From positions 930,001 to 994,000 of the forward strand of contig NZ_KE150486.1 in assembly GCF_000411555.1 (NCBI RefSeq): 64,000 nucleotides of DNA, given 5' to 3'. Below, piece by piece: positions 18,301 to 25,326 of the stretch. Within the stretch, counting starts at the first letter, position 1, and every line of letters starts with the position of its first letter. The notes under the pieces are model-generated. The model ran no database searches and had not been told where the DNA came from. It saw nothing but the letters and a program-made list of their open reading frames with translations. Source of the DNA: Atopobium sp. oral taxon 199 str. F0494 (GTDB taxonomy: Bacteria > Actinomycetota > Coriobacteriia > Coriobacteriales > Atopobiaceae). The translations under genes were made by a program, and so were the position numbers.

Positions 18301-19381
18301 AGTTGTTGGTAATGAGCGTCTCTCCGGGGGCACTGTCCTCCGGAATAGCCAGGCCGGTCTGCCATCTCACGCCGCCCGCGTCAATGGTAAACGTGGAGTT
18401 ATCCATAGAGAACGGCGACTTGAAGTAGAACGGAAGACGGGTTGCGGTTACATCGGAGTTCACAAACTTGAAGCCGTTCCATTCGTAGAGCTGCCACTTG
18501 TCGCCGGTATAGCGCTGGTCAATCTTGGCGTTCTCAATCAGGTTGGCCTGCGAGTTGTTCATGAACATGCCGTTGGTAATGTCCATGGAAAGAGCGCCGC
18601 GAGAAGAGCCTTTGAGAGCTCCGTTGCTGCCAGCGGGCATGTGGAAGGCGAAGCCGTTGTTGCCATACTTAAAGACAAAGTGGCCGTCATTAATCTCGGC
18701 GGAGTCATAGAGACGGAAGGTATAGCCGTCATTGGGAGCGTCAAGGGTAACGGTTGCGCCGGCCGCATTGACCTTCGACGTACCCTTAAGATCAAACCCC
18801 GCGCCGTTTTTGAGCTTGACGGTCGTATCACCCGAGAAGTTCAGCGTGACATTGGTAAGCGTCTGACGAGATGACAGAGTAAAGTCGCCCTGAACGTGAA
18901 TCGTGGTTACCGCAGAATTAGCTGCTGCTGCGGCAACGGCCTTCTCAATGGTCTTGAACGCCTGAGCGTCAGAAGAGCCGTCATTGGTATCCGCACCGGT
19001 TGTGGAGTTCACATAGAGTTCGGTGACGGCAAGCGGAGCACGGACGGGAAGCGCTGTCGGAGCAGCTGAAACCGCGGAAACTCCCTGGGTATCTGTCGAT
19101 TCTGCACCCGCAATCGGAGAGGTTCCCGTTGCGTTTTCTGTTGTGGTCTCTGTTGTGGTCTCTGTTGTGGTTGCCGTAGATGCGGCAGTCCCTGCAGCTG
19201 ACGGCGTGGAAGGCGCAGGGGTGCCCTCTGTTGCCGAACTTTCAGTGCTTGCTGCCGCAGCAGGCGTTTCTGCTGCGCCGGTCTGCTCGCCAAACGCTAC
19301 TGCCGGAAAGGATGCGGTAGCGAGTGAAAGCGAAAGCAGACCCGAGAGAACAAGACGCGATGTCCTATGGTCATCTCTCAT
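15326..19381 (-). CDS. Large cell-surface protein with sorting-like C-terminus
   Basis: 1351 residues. A signal peptide (MRDDHRTSRLVLSGLLSLSL, cleaved around AVAFGEQ) is followed by an Ala/Thr-rich low-complexity stretch. Residues about 125-430 (YVNSTTGADTNDGSS, many short beta strands) resemble a right-handed beta-helix. Then come Listeria-Bacteroides/InlB-type repeats (FLGWFYKDSNGVEKPFSFDT; YTVRFSANGGTF) and two homologous modules of about 170 residues (QCTFKAELTLPDGV... and QCTFTTTFTVPDAM...). The end has a Pro/Lys-rich wall spacer, VPYMGD, a hydrophobic segment and SKRRRHND. That is the layout of a sortase substrate, with VPYMGD in place of LPxTG. Probable adhesin. No sortase gene lies in the window. 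Confidence 0.88.
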   Translation of the reverse strand: MRDDHRTSRLVLSGLLSLSLATASFPAVAFGEQTGAAETPAAAASTESSATEGTPAPSTPSAAGTAASTATTTETTTETTTENATGTSPIAGAESTDTQGVSAVSAAPTALPVRAPLAVTELYVNSTTGADTNDGSSDAQAFKTIEKAVAAAAANSAVTTIHVQGDFTLSSRQTLTNVTLNFSGDTTVKLKNGAGFDLKGTSKVNAAGATVTLDAPNDGYTFRLYDSAEINDGHFVFKYGNNGFAFHMPAGSNGALKGSSRGALSMDITNGMFMNNSQANLIENAKIDQRYTGDKWQLYEWNGFKFVNSDVTATRLPFYFKSPFSMDNSTFTIDAGGVRWQTGLAIPEDSAPGETLITNNSKLTVKNFNAHWRAKGITIGNAGVTFRVNNGSVVDASSDRNGGLNVNSGTAIFEDGGTFHGQDNSGAQAGAQAGAQLIFKGDSLFDTLAGEEQDNGLADSTGGYVVMGGTHRVKYDDAYQSGKAIPTTDAAHGNEKLMLFTLADASKTELTAKPKTGGDYTYKVKYASADGKKHVWMPFAKVTVTLNNDNATFADGSHADKSGNKIGDATPEKSGYDTITSDTFASPTDPNGISFLGWFYKDSNGVEKPFSFDTPVDDDITVYAKWDARSIVYDNGNGVTYTQNVKATEASGALQSYDDVVTNKPEFKVPGKTFTGWTVTHEDGSVYDVAGKLFQANDSVTFSGQEKVLHAKANYTQDEYTVRFSANGGTFADASVFKQHPELFDISTDELGGEVATVKQKALYDQKLSALLDKTIREQLSPDGIATRMGFIPGDRLMWYDTPLFNTGGYNFKDHTSWFWTTPGADPAIQKDMTFYLKWTEDPTVQKVEATLDLPSDLYGPSQADSPNPFMVDADGYKTFSLIGLINMKSVQEKMQEIENLYPNDAAHPENIKLSGTQCTFKAELTLPDGVTVPENAAASVEGLGDKFEVKETKVEGQKVTVTFALKGGDIHNYAELKAAVDSMGDANGDVEATVDGFKLDPDKVSNGDELTAVGKVSGTFTSFAQNPAGTTKFFNFTWNGKQRDEGRSILSTDQAAIEQTIVARKAEHKDVKTDMLINGDTTSDHVYEAKKGDTLKFTAQLDATPIQDQMKAIEQKYNIDPSRYDQISIHDLGPQCTFTTTFTVPDAMAGYLTGNVADYKLTGTNAFDVTSAVLSNGGKTVTLTMTLKSGYTNYAELRKAIIDETQPKLELELPAYKVPETAATDTNYSVSGTVSGTFLAHVNLGNHQKDFAFTWSGVQDPAGKDSILADGDETIQTTYKVAADPTTPENPTNPDQPKPSKPGKKPSKGKKSAVPYMGDAAAIGGIAALAASGLAALSAAFTSKRRRHND

Positions 19382-19647
19382 AGTGTGGCTCCTTTTTCTT
19401 TACAATTCTCTACAATTCTTGTTTCTTTATGCTTCTTTAAGCTGATGTTTAGTGCCAAACATACACGGTCAAGTATAGCGAAAAACTCATATAATGAGCT
19501 TGTATTTTGAGATTAATGGCAAGTTTTTTCTTTTGGGCTCTTTTGAGGCTCCTTTGGGGATTGGCGCGTGTTTCCTGCGCTATGTCTACCCATACGCTAT
19601 GTTGTGCGCCCCCCATTTCCAAAAAAAGCACGTGCGCTCCGCCTCAT

Positions 19648-19770
19648 TTCCAAAAAAGTGCCACAGTTGTGATAAAAATACTTCACAACTCATAACATTT
19701 TTAGGGGATTTATCACAACTGATACCTTTTTTAGGAGTTTTCATATCACAACTCATGTACTTTTTTGGAA
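19648..19770 (-). repeat. 123-bp dispersed element, copy 1 (MITE-like)
   Basis: Reverse complement of 55928-56050 with only four substitutions over 123 bases, all transitions. The ends are TTCCAAAAAAGTRC and GCACTTTTTTGGAA, a terminal inverted repeat of 14 bases (one mismatch here, perfect in copy 2). Inside are three loosely repeated units starting AGTTGTGA and one inverted ATCACAACT. No obvious target-site duplication. It lies between the surface-protein promoter and the HAD operon. Confidence 0.8.
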
Positions 19771-20100
19771 TCGCACATAGGGAGAGGACTTTTGGAACCG
19801 TGCAGAGGGGCGAGACTTGCAAGGGATGAGACTTGCGAAGAGGGCCGTTTCCTGCTCCATAGAGAGACTCGCCGAGAAGCCCTGCTCGATGCGCAAGATT
19901 CCACCAAAGAACTCAAAGAACTGCACAAACGCAACCTCAAGCGCAAACTTGCTCGGCATGCTTAGCATACCGAGCAAGTTAAACAAGCGTAATGCACGTA
20001 CCACCTAATGCGTGCGCGTCTCATTGTGCGCGCACCTCATATACACACCTCACGCACGCGTCGCCTCATGTGCGCACCACAAACGCGCACCTCAAGTACG
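19771..20100. other. Gene-free DNA with a strong hairpin and CACCTCA-rich tail
   Basis: I see no gene. At 19946-19980 AACTTGCTCGG pairs perfectly with CCGAGCAAGTT (11 bp), with ATGC/GCAT pairing again inside the loop. It stands 120 bases beyond the stop of the HAD operon and may end its transcript, though only TTT follows. 20000-20095 is low complexity, built from GCGCACCTCA-like words. CTTTTGGAA near 19790 resembles the end of the neighbouring 123-bp element. Confidence 0.45.
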
Positions 20101-20898
20101 TTACTTCAAGTCATCCAGCATCTTGCGCAGCTCAGCCTGCACGGCCCGCTCGGTGTTGGAACCAATCACGCGTGTAGCAATCTGTTTGAGGGCGTAGCGA
20201 GCGTTCTCCATCACCAAAGCGGTTCCCGCATAGCGCAGCATGGCGTAGTCGTTCATTGAATCGCCGAACGCGAGAATTTCGTCTCGCTTGAATCCGTAGT
20301 ACTGCCGAATCTGCTCAAGGCCCGTTGCCTTATTGACGCCGCGCGGCACAACGTCTATCCACGTATCACCTGAAGGCATAAAGGAGAAACGTCCTCCCAG
20401 CTCACGCTCAAGAATCATGGCCATATCCATGGATTTGACGCGATTGTCGCAACAGACCGCGGCCTTAATGACACTGACGTCCGGCGAAGGCGGATCGAAC
20501 ACGCGCTCGGCATTAGGCAAGTCTTTATCCAGCTCACGGACGAAGGCGGAATAGTCATCCAGCAGGTAGGTGTGATCGCGATCGTATACCACCAGATGCA
20601 CGCAGTCGAACTCCTGCGAGAAGGCAAAGAGCTTTTTGATGGCGGCTGTCGAGAAGACCTCGCGGTCAAGAATCATATCTTCGGCATACACCTGTGTACC
20701 AAGCGATGCGACATAATCAATCTCATGGGCGACAGGTTCAAACATCCATCGAAGCGTGTCATAACGCCGACCCGAAGAGGCTACAAAATAGATGCCCTTC
20801 TCGCGCAATGCATGAATGAGCTCGAACGTTTCGGGCGGAACATTGCCATACTCGTCAAGGAGCGTACCGTCCATGTCTGATGCAATAAGTCTAATCAT
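20101..20898 (-). CDS. HAD-superfamily Cof-type sugar-phosphate phosphatase
   Basis: 265 residues. Motif I DMDGTLL is at the N-terminus (MIRLIASDMDGTLL), motif II SSGR, the Lys of motif III in the VNKATGLEQI region and motif IV GDSMNDYAML: a complete class IIB HAD hydrolase with the C2 cap between. Such enzymes dephosphorylate sugar phosphates or flavin precursors; the substrate cannot be deduced. I chose ATG 20898, six bases after GGAGG, rather than GTG 20904. The start overlaps the end of the next upstream gene (20891-21751) by eight bases, so the two paralogous phosphatases are co-translated. Confidence 0.9.
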   Translation of the reverse strand: MIRLIASDMDGTLLDEYGNVPPETFELIHALREKGIYFVASSGRRYDTLRWMFEPVAHEIDYVASLGTQVYAEDMILDREVFSTAAIKKLFAFSQEFDCVHLVVYDRDHTYLLDDYSAFVRELDKDLPNAERVFDPPSPDVSVIKAAVCCDNRVKSMDMAMILERELGGRFSFMPSGDTWIDVVPRGVNKATGLEQIRQYYGFKRDEILAFGDSMNDYAMLRYAGTALVMENARYALKQIATRVIGSNTERAVQAELRKMLDDLK

Positions 20899-21751
20899 GT
20901 TCACCCTCCATTAGAAACCGAGGCATCTCCCCCGCCCTGACAGCACGGGTGATTTCCTCAAGTGCACACGCCACTCCATCATCTTTTGAAGCACCTACTA
21001 CATAGTTGGCAGTGCGAAGCACCTCAGGCGTCGCGTTGGCGACAGCCACCGAATACGGAACCTTTCGCAGAATCTCGAGGTCATTCTCCGCATCGCCAAA
21101 AATGACAACTTCATCGTAATCTATACCCGTTGCCTTGAGAAGCACATCCAAGCCCGACGCTTTAGAGATGCCCTTCGGCAGCACGTCAAACCAATTAGGC
21201 ACAGGACTCACAAGATCAACGTCAGCGCACGCCTCCGCGATGATACGCCTCGTGCGATCCATCTCTTGAGCGCCACCCATGCAGGCAATTGTCGCGGCGA
21301 CAAAGTCAATGTCGGGAACATCGGGCACAATGGCGCCGTTAAACGTGAAGCGCTTCTCGCAAAACGCCAAATCATCTGGATTGATATCGCCTATGGCGTA
21401 CGCGGGGTTCAAGAGATTGGTGTCAAGCGGGTAGCACACCAGGAACTTGTCGGGTTCCGGGAGAAGCGCCTGATGCACGCGGGTCAGAAGGTCGTGAGAA
21501 ATACTGGTCTGCGAAATATAGGTCCCACGAGCTCGAATACGTTTGCCGGTAGAGATAATGCCCGTCTGAAAACAGGCTTCATCCATAGCAAACAGGCGCA
21601 TCAGCTCAACATAATCACGGCCGGTATCCGGTCCAAAAAGCACGCCTGTGTCGAGAAGCTCGTGAATTGCCTTTCTTGTACGCGCGGACGGATGCCTGTC
21701 GCCAAAGGGAATGAGCGTGTTGTCCATATCGGAAAGTACAAGCTTAATCAC
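20891..21751 (-). CDS. HAD-superfamily Cof-type phosphatase (paralogue)
   Basis: 286 residues, GTG start at 21751 with GGAGGAG upstream. Motif I DMDNTLI, motif II GPDTGR, conserved GISKASGLDVLLK (Lys) and motif IV GDAENDLEIL are all present, so it should be an active phosphatase of the same Cof subfamily as the downstream gene, with which it overlaps. The motif I Asn in place of Gly (DMDNT) is seen in part of the family. Upstream DNA (21752-21933) is low-complexity, rich in AAGGTGC and GCGCACC words, with no gene. Confidence 0.9.
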   Translation of the reverse strand: MIKLVLSDMDNTLIPFGDRHPSARTRKAIHELLDTGVLFGPDTGRDYVELMRLFAMDEACFQTGIISTGKRIRARGTYISQTSISHDLLTRVHQALLPEPDKFLVCYPLDTNLLNPAYAIGDINPDDLAFCEKRFTFNGAIVPDVPDIDFVAATIACMGGAQEMDRTRRIIAEACADVDLVSPVPNWFDVLPKGISKASGLDVLLKATGIDYDEVVIFGDAENDLEILRKVPYSVAVANATPEVLRTANYVVGASKDDGVACALEEITRAVRAGEMPRFLMEGEHD

Positions 21752-21933
21752 AGAACGGCTCCTCCAAAATGCCGGTCAGGGCATGCAACCCAGGGCGCAC
21801 GGTCAGGGCGCTCACGGCGGGGTGCGCAACCAGGGTACATGCGGCTAAGGTGCAGCCCAAGGTGCTCCCGATCAGAGCGCGCTGCCAAGGTGCACCCCAG
21901 AGCGCACCTCCAAGGCCACACAGCCAAGGCAGG

Positions 21934-22476
21934 CTACAGCGTGGATCTGTGCGCCAAGACATCGAAGCGGTCGATGCGGAGCAGCACCTGATCCAAACCT
22001 ATGATACCCGACAAGGTAGTCACCGGCTGTCCATCAATCCAAATTACCAAATTTCTGAAACCGGCTCCCCTGCGTATGCCCGACCACTCCATATGTTCAA
22101 TATCGGAATACTGAACGGTAATGTCGGGGCCAAAAAACGGGGTCACAATCATCTCTTCATCAAACAGTTGAACCTTGTAGCGGGACAGCACATACCACGC
22201 TACAAACATCACCGCCGCAAAGCTCGCGAAGAAAGCAAGCACCACCAGCAGATCTGCCGAGAAGAACCCGCCTGCGCAAAAGACTCCCAAAAGCAGACTC
22301 ATGCCAGCCATAAGCGCCATGTCGACAACAAGAGCTCTGGTAAGGGAAGCGGGGGCGACATAGGTATCATGATGGCTATGCCGCCGCTCCGAAAGGCCCG
22401 CATTGCTCACTCGTTCCATAAGTGCTGCCACAATTGGTGCTGCAATAATAATGAGCGCAAGAATTATGGTCTGCAC
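21934..22476 (-). CDS. Membrane protein with a C-terminal PH-like domain
   Basis: 180 residues. One hydrophobic helix at the N-terminus (TIILALIIIAAPIVAAL), two more around residues 50-95 (DMALMAGMSLLLGVFCAGGF; LLVVLAFFASFAAVMFVAWY), then a soluble beta-rich part, YKVQLFDEEMIVTPFFG and VQYSDIEHMEWSGI, typical of bacterial PH-like membrane proteins. No catalytic motif. It is monocistronic, followed by the HAD operon after an empty repeat-rich spacer. Function unknown. Confidence 0.7.
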   Translation of the reverse strand: MQTIILALIIIAAPIVAALMERVSNAGLSERRHSHHDTYVAPASLTRALVVDMALMAGMSLLLGVFCAGGFFSADLLVVLAFFASFAAVMFVAWYVLSRYKVQLFDEEMIVTPFFGPDITVQYSDIEHMEWSGIRRGAGFRNLVIWIDGQPVTTLSGIIGLDQVLLRIDRFDVLAHRSTL

Positions 22477-22673
22477 GGCAATGCTTCCTTTCTTTTCTCG
22501 GGGGCAGTTACCTTTTGTGAATTAATCTACCCATTTGTTAACAAAAAAGAACAAACGCTTCCTAGAATTATGCTACGCTCCCGCTTCACTCTGTCTGAAC
22601 AGGGCGAACGGGAGCGTAAGCGGTACCGAATACGCTGTGAGCGATAGCGCGTATCACGCTCACGGCTCAATTA

Positions 22674-22726
22674 CTACCGTTGGCGAGAAGCGCGGTCAGG
22701 CTACCGTTGGCGAGAAGCGCGGTCAG
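22674..22726. repeat. Tandem duplication at the 3' end of pepT
   Basis: CTACCGTTGGCGAGAAGCGC plus GGTCAG occurs at 22674-22699 and again at 22701-22726, a 27-base unit. The second copy encodes the last codons and the TAG of pepT; the first lies beyond the stop, so the gene tail has been duplicated once. Contains the GGCGAGAAG word twice. Confidence 0.85.
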
Positions 22727-23963
22727 CAAACTTCGCTACCAGTGTAACGAGCAGATCAACGGTGAGCTCCATGCTCGGCACGGGAATGAATTCACGGATA
22801 GAGTGGGCGTTATATCCACCTGTCGCAATGTTGGGACAGGGCAGACCACGAAATGTCAGCTGAGCGCCATCGGTGCCACCGCGGGCAGGCACGGGATTCG
22901 GCTCAATGCCAACTTCACGATTTGCCGCAAGCGCGTCGTCAATGAGGAACTCGTAGCCCTTGAACTTCTCGGCCATGTTGCGGTATTGCTGGCGAATCTC
23001 AATATGCACGGTATCCTCACCGTAGCGTTTGTTGAGAAATGCCGCTATATCACGCAGGGTCTGCTCGCGCCTGTCAAAAATATCCGCGTCAAAGTCACGA
23101 ATGATATAGGAGAGCCTGACCTCTGACGCGGAGCCCTCGATGCTGATGGGATGGTAGAAACCCTCGCGACCCTCCGTGTGCTCGGGGCGCTCAAATGCGG
23201 GTACCATCTGCTGGAACTCAGATGCCACGGTAATAGCATTGACCATAACGTCCTTGGCGCTGCCCGGATGCACCATCACACCCGTAATCGTAATGTCTGC
23301 CTGCGACGCGGTAAAGCACTCGTAATTGAACTCGCCAAGGGCCTCTCCGTCTACCGTATAGCCATATGCCGCGCCAAGCTTTTCAAGATCGAGAAGGGCC
23401 GCGCCGTGGCCGATTTCCTCGTCCGGAACAAAGGCTATCTTGAGTGTCGGATGCTTGAGCGCAGGGTCATCAGACAGGCGCTTGAGCAGGGCACATATCT
23501 CAGCTACGCCGGCCTTGTCGTCGGCCGAAAGCAACGTTGTGCCGTCAGAGCAAACGATGTCCATGCCCACGAATTTCTCGAGGTCGGGAACCTGCTCCGG
23601 CGTAGTCTCGACCTTCTCGCCCCCAACAACGCCTGCTACTAGATTGCCGCCCTCGTAGTGGACGATATGCGGTTTGATGCCCGCGGCCGGCGCGTCAATG
23701 ACAGAATCAAGGTGCGAGCAGAGCATAAGCGCAGGAGCGTCTTCAGCTCCTTTGGACGCGGGAAGCGTGCCGGTCACATAGGCGTGCTCATCAACGGTAA
23801 CGTCCGCACAGCCGAGCGATTTGAGTTCCTCCCCCAAATAACGAGCCATTTCGTGCTGACGAGGCGTTGAAGGCGTCACGTCGTCATGCTCGGGGTCTGA
23901 CTGAGAGTCAATCTGCACATACCGCATAAAGCGCTCTACGACATCAGGTATCTGACCGGACAT
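22701..23963 (-). CDS. pepT: Peptidase T (tripeptide aminopeptidase)
   Basis: 420 residues, M20 zinc peptidase. Metal ligands and catalytic residues are in CSHLDSVID (His, Asp), LLSADDKAG (bridging Asp), PDEEIGHGAALL (catalytic Glu and metal Glu), YTVDGEALGEF (Asp) and the C-terminal NAHSIREF His; RGGTDGAQLTF is the family signature. The dimerisation/lid domain lies between residues about 215 and 330. It removes N-terminal residues from tripeptides in the cytosol, fitting a peptide-using anaerobe. The promoter is shared divergently with scrR. ATG 23963 is preceded by a GGAGG-like site. Confidence 0.95.
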   Translation of the reverse strand: MSGQIPDVVERFMRYVQIDSQSDPEHDDVTPSTPRQHEMARYLGEELKSLGCADVTVDEHAYVTGTLPASKGAEDAPALMLCSHLDSVIDAPAAGIKPHIVHYEGGNLVAGVVGGEKVETTPEQVPDLEKFVGMDIVCSDGTTLLSADDKAGVAEICALLKRLSDDPALKHPTLKIAFVPDEEIGHGAALLDLEKLGAAYGYTVDGEALGEFNYECFTASQADITITGVMVHPGSAKDVMVNAITVASEFQQMVPAFERPEHTEGREGFYHPISIEGSASEVRLSYIIRDFDADIFDRREQTLRDIAAFLNKRYGEDTVHIEIRQQYRNMAEKFKGYEFLIDDALAANREVGIEPNPVPARGGTDGAQLTFRGLPCPNIATGGYNAHSIREFIPVPSMELTVDLLVTLVAKFADRASRQR

Positions 23964-24082
23964 AGTTCCTCCATTCGTTGAGTGTCATGTAACGCTACTA
24001 CCTTAATACGTCCGCCGATTTTATTTGACAGAGATCTCAGAGTCGCAACGGTTTTGCAATACTATACGGTCAGGCTATGCTA

Positions 24083-24099
24083 TGAGAACGATTTCATGC
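24083..24099. promoter_or_regulatory. ScrR operator upstream of scrR
   Basis: TGAGAACGATTTCATGC, about 57 bases before the scrR start. It shares GAACGATTTCAT with 25219-25235 and 25286-25302. Position suggests autoregulation of the repressor and possibly of divergent pepT. Confidence 0.75.
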
Positions 24100-24155
24100 G
24101 CGCATCCGCGCCAACCGCACCGCTCACGTCGTACCGTATAGATTGCGAGGAGCCT

Positions 24156-25154
24156 ATGAACATCACCACGGTAGCCAAACTGGCAGGCGTTTCTCGCGCT
24201 ACGGTATCGCGCTACCTCAACGATGGATATGTCTCTGACGAGAAGCGCCGAGCTATCGCGCGCGTCATCAAGGAAACGGGCTATATCCCCTCTCGCCAGG
24301 CAAAGATTCTGCGCACGGGCAAGACCCATCTTATCGGAGTCATTATTCCGAAAATTAACTCGGCATCGGTGTCACGCATGGTCGCCGGTCTGTCTTCGGT
24401 GTTCAATGACTCCCAGTATCAAATGCTCCTTGCAAACACCGACAACCACGAAAAAGAAGAGATTGACTATCTGCGCGTCTTTACCGAAAAAGATCGCGTT
24501 GACGGCATTATTTTGGTCGGAACCATTCTGACGCCCGAGCACGAACGCGTCCTTAAAGACCTTCGCATTCCTTTGGTCGTACTCGGCCAGGAATTTGACG
24601 GATTCTCCTGTGTCTACCACGATGACTATCATGCCCTGTACGACATCACCTCACATGCGCTGAAGTACGGATCAAGACCCGCTTACATCGGCGTTACCGA
24701 GCGTGATATCGCCGCCGGTAAAAGCCGGCATATGGGCTTTACTCACGCTTGCGATGCGAAAAAGATTAAGGTGCCGGAACGAGCGCAGATCGAATCCGAT
24801 TTTTCGGTCGATTCAGCCTATCTCGCCTGCGAAACACTGCTTGACGTATATCCCGAAGTCGACACGATTGTTTGCGCAAGCGACGCGATTGCCTTCGGAG
24901 CCATGACCTGCCTGAGGGAATTTGGTCGAAACGTACCGGAAGATGTACAGGTCACCGGTGTCGGCGATTCCGATCTTTCCAAAGTTATCACCCCTTCGCT
25001 TACCACCATCCATCATCACTACAAAACGTCAGGCATGGAGGCGGCGAAGATGCTCATCGGCGCGATGGATAACGAAGACAACATTGTGCGCGAAATTCGC
25101 ATGGGATATGAACTTCTTGTGCGCAATTCAACCCGTTCAGACGCACAGGCGTAA
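24156..25154 (+). CDS. scrR: LacI-family sucrose regulon repressor
   Basis: 332 residues from ATG 24156, four bases after GAGGAG; the frame is open further upstream but that part has no LacI character. The N-terminal helix-turn-helix MNITTVAKLAGVSRATVSRY and hinge region precede a periplasmic-binding-like sugar domain (HLIGVIIPKINSASVSRMVA; EEIDYLRVFTEKDRVDGIIL; VTGVGDSDLSKVITPSLTTI). Gene order regulator-PTS-kinase-invertase identifies the sucrose regulon. Three matching operator sites, one before its own gene and two before scrA, fit repression relieved by a sugar or sugar-phosphate inducer. The effector itself is inferred. Confidence 0.92.
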   Translation: MNITTVAKLAGVSRATVSRYLNDGYVSDEKRRAIARVIKETGYIPSRQAKILRTGKTHLIGVIIPKINSASVSRMVAGLSSVFNDSQYQMLLANTDNHEKEEIDYLRVFTEKDRVDGIILVGTILTPEHERVLKDLRIPLVVLGQEFDGFSCVYHDDYHALYDITSHALKYGSRPAYIGVTERDIAAGKSRHMGFTHACDAKKIKVPERAQIESDFSVDSAYLACETLLDVYPEVDTIVCASDAIAFGAMTCLREFGRNVPEDVQVTGVGDSDLSKVITPSLTTIHHHYKTSGMEAAKMLIGAMDNEDNIVREIRMGYELLVRNSTRSDAQA

Positions 25155-25218
25155 CCACCTTTTTGCAGGCACTAATTCCATTGCGGTATCAAACCTTTTA
25201 GCATGTCGTTTTTGAGTG

Positions 25219-25235
25219 TGGGAACGATTTCATAG
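25219..25235. promoter_or_regulatory. ScrR operator 1 of the scrA promoter
   Basis: TGGGAACGATTTCATAG. With the second copy at 25286 it brackets the likely scrA promoter; the two are 67 bases apart, a spacing that would allow a repression loop. Confidence 0.78.
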
Positions 25236-25285
25236 ATTTAAGAAAACACTACCCAACACTACCATTATTTGCTATATTCTTTCTA

Positions 25286-25302
25286 TGGGAACGATTTCAT
25301 AA
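25286..25302. promoter_or_regulatory. ScrR operator 2 of the scrA promoter
   Basis: TGGGAACGATTTCATAA, just downstream of a TATATT -10-like box near 25272 and 25 bases before the scrA start. Occupancy would block transcription start. Confidence 0.78.
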
Positions 25303-25326
25303 ATTGTTCGGATAAGGGAGGATTGC

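Noticed and set aside
15989-18874. Long plus-strand frames (368 and 250 residues) opposite the surface-protein gene
   Set aside because: Same reason: shadows of a low-stop coding strand; the composition (Leu/Val/Arg-rich, no domain) is typical of antisense readings.
19586-19822. Conserved peptide SCDMKTPKKGISCDKSPKN in frames from both 123-bp element copies as a possible small protein
   Set aside because: The copies differ by only four transitions, which change two of three affected codons; terminal inverted repeats and internal repeats explain the conservation better at DNA level.
20000-20100. Small plus-strand frames rich in His/Thr/Arg near 20000-20260
   Set aside because: They read through CACCTCA/GCGCACC low-complexity DNA and into the antisense of the HAD gene; no ribosome site.
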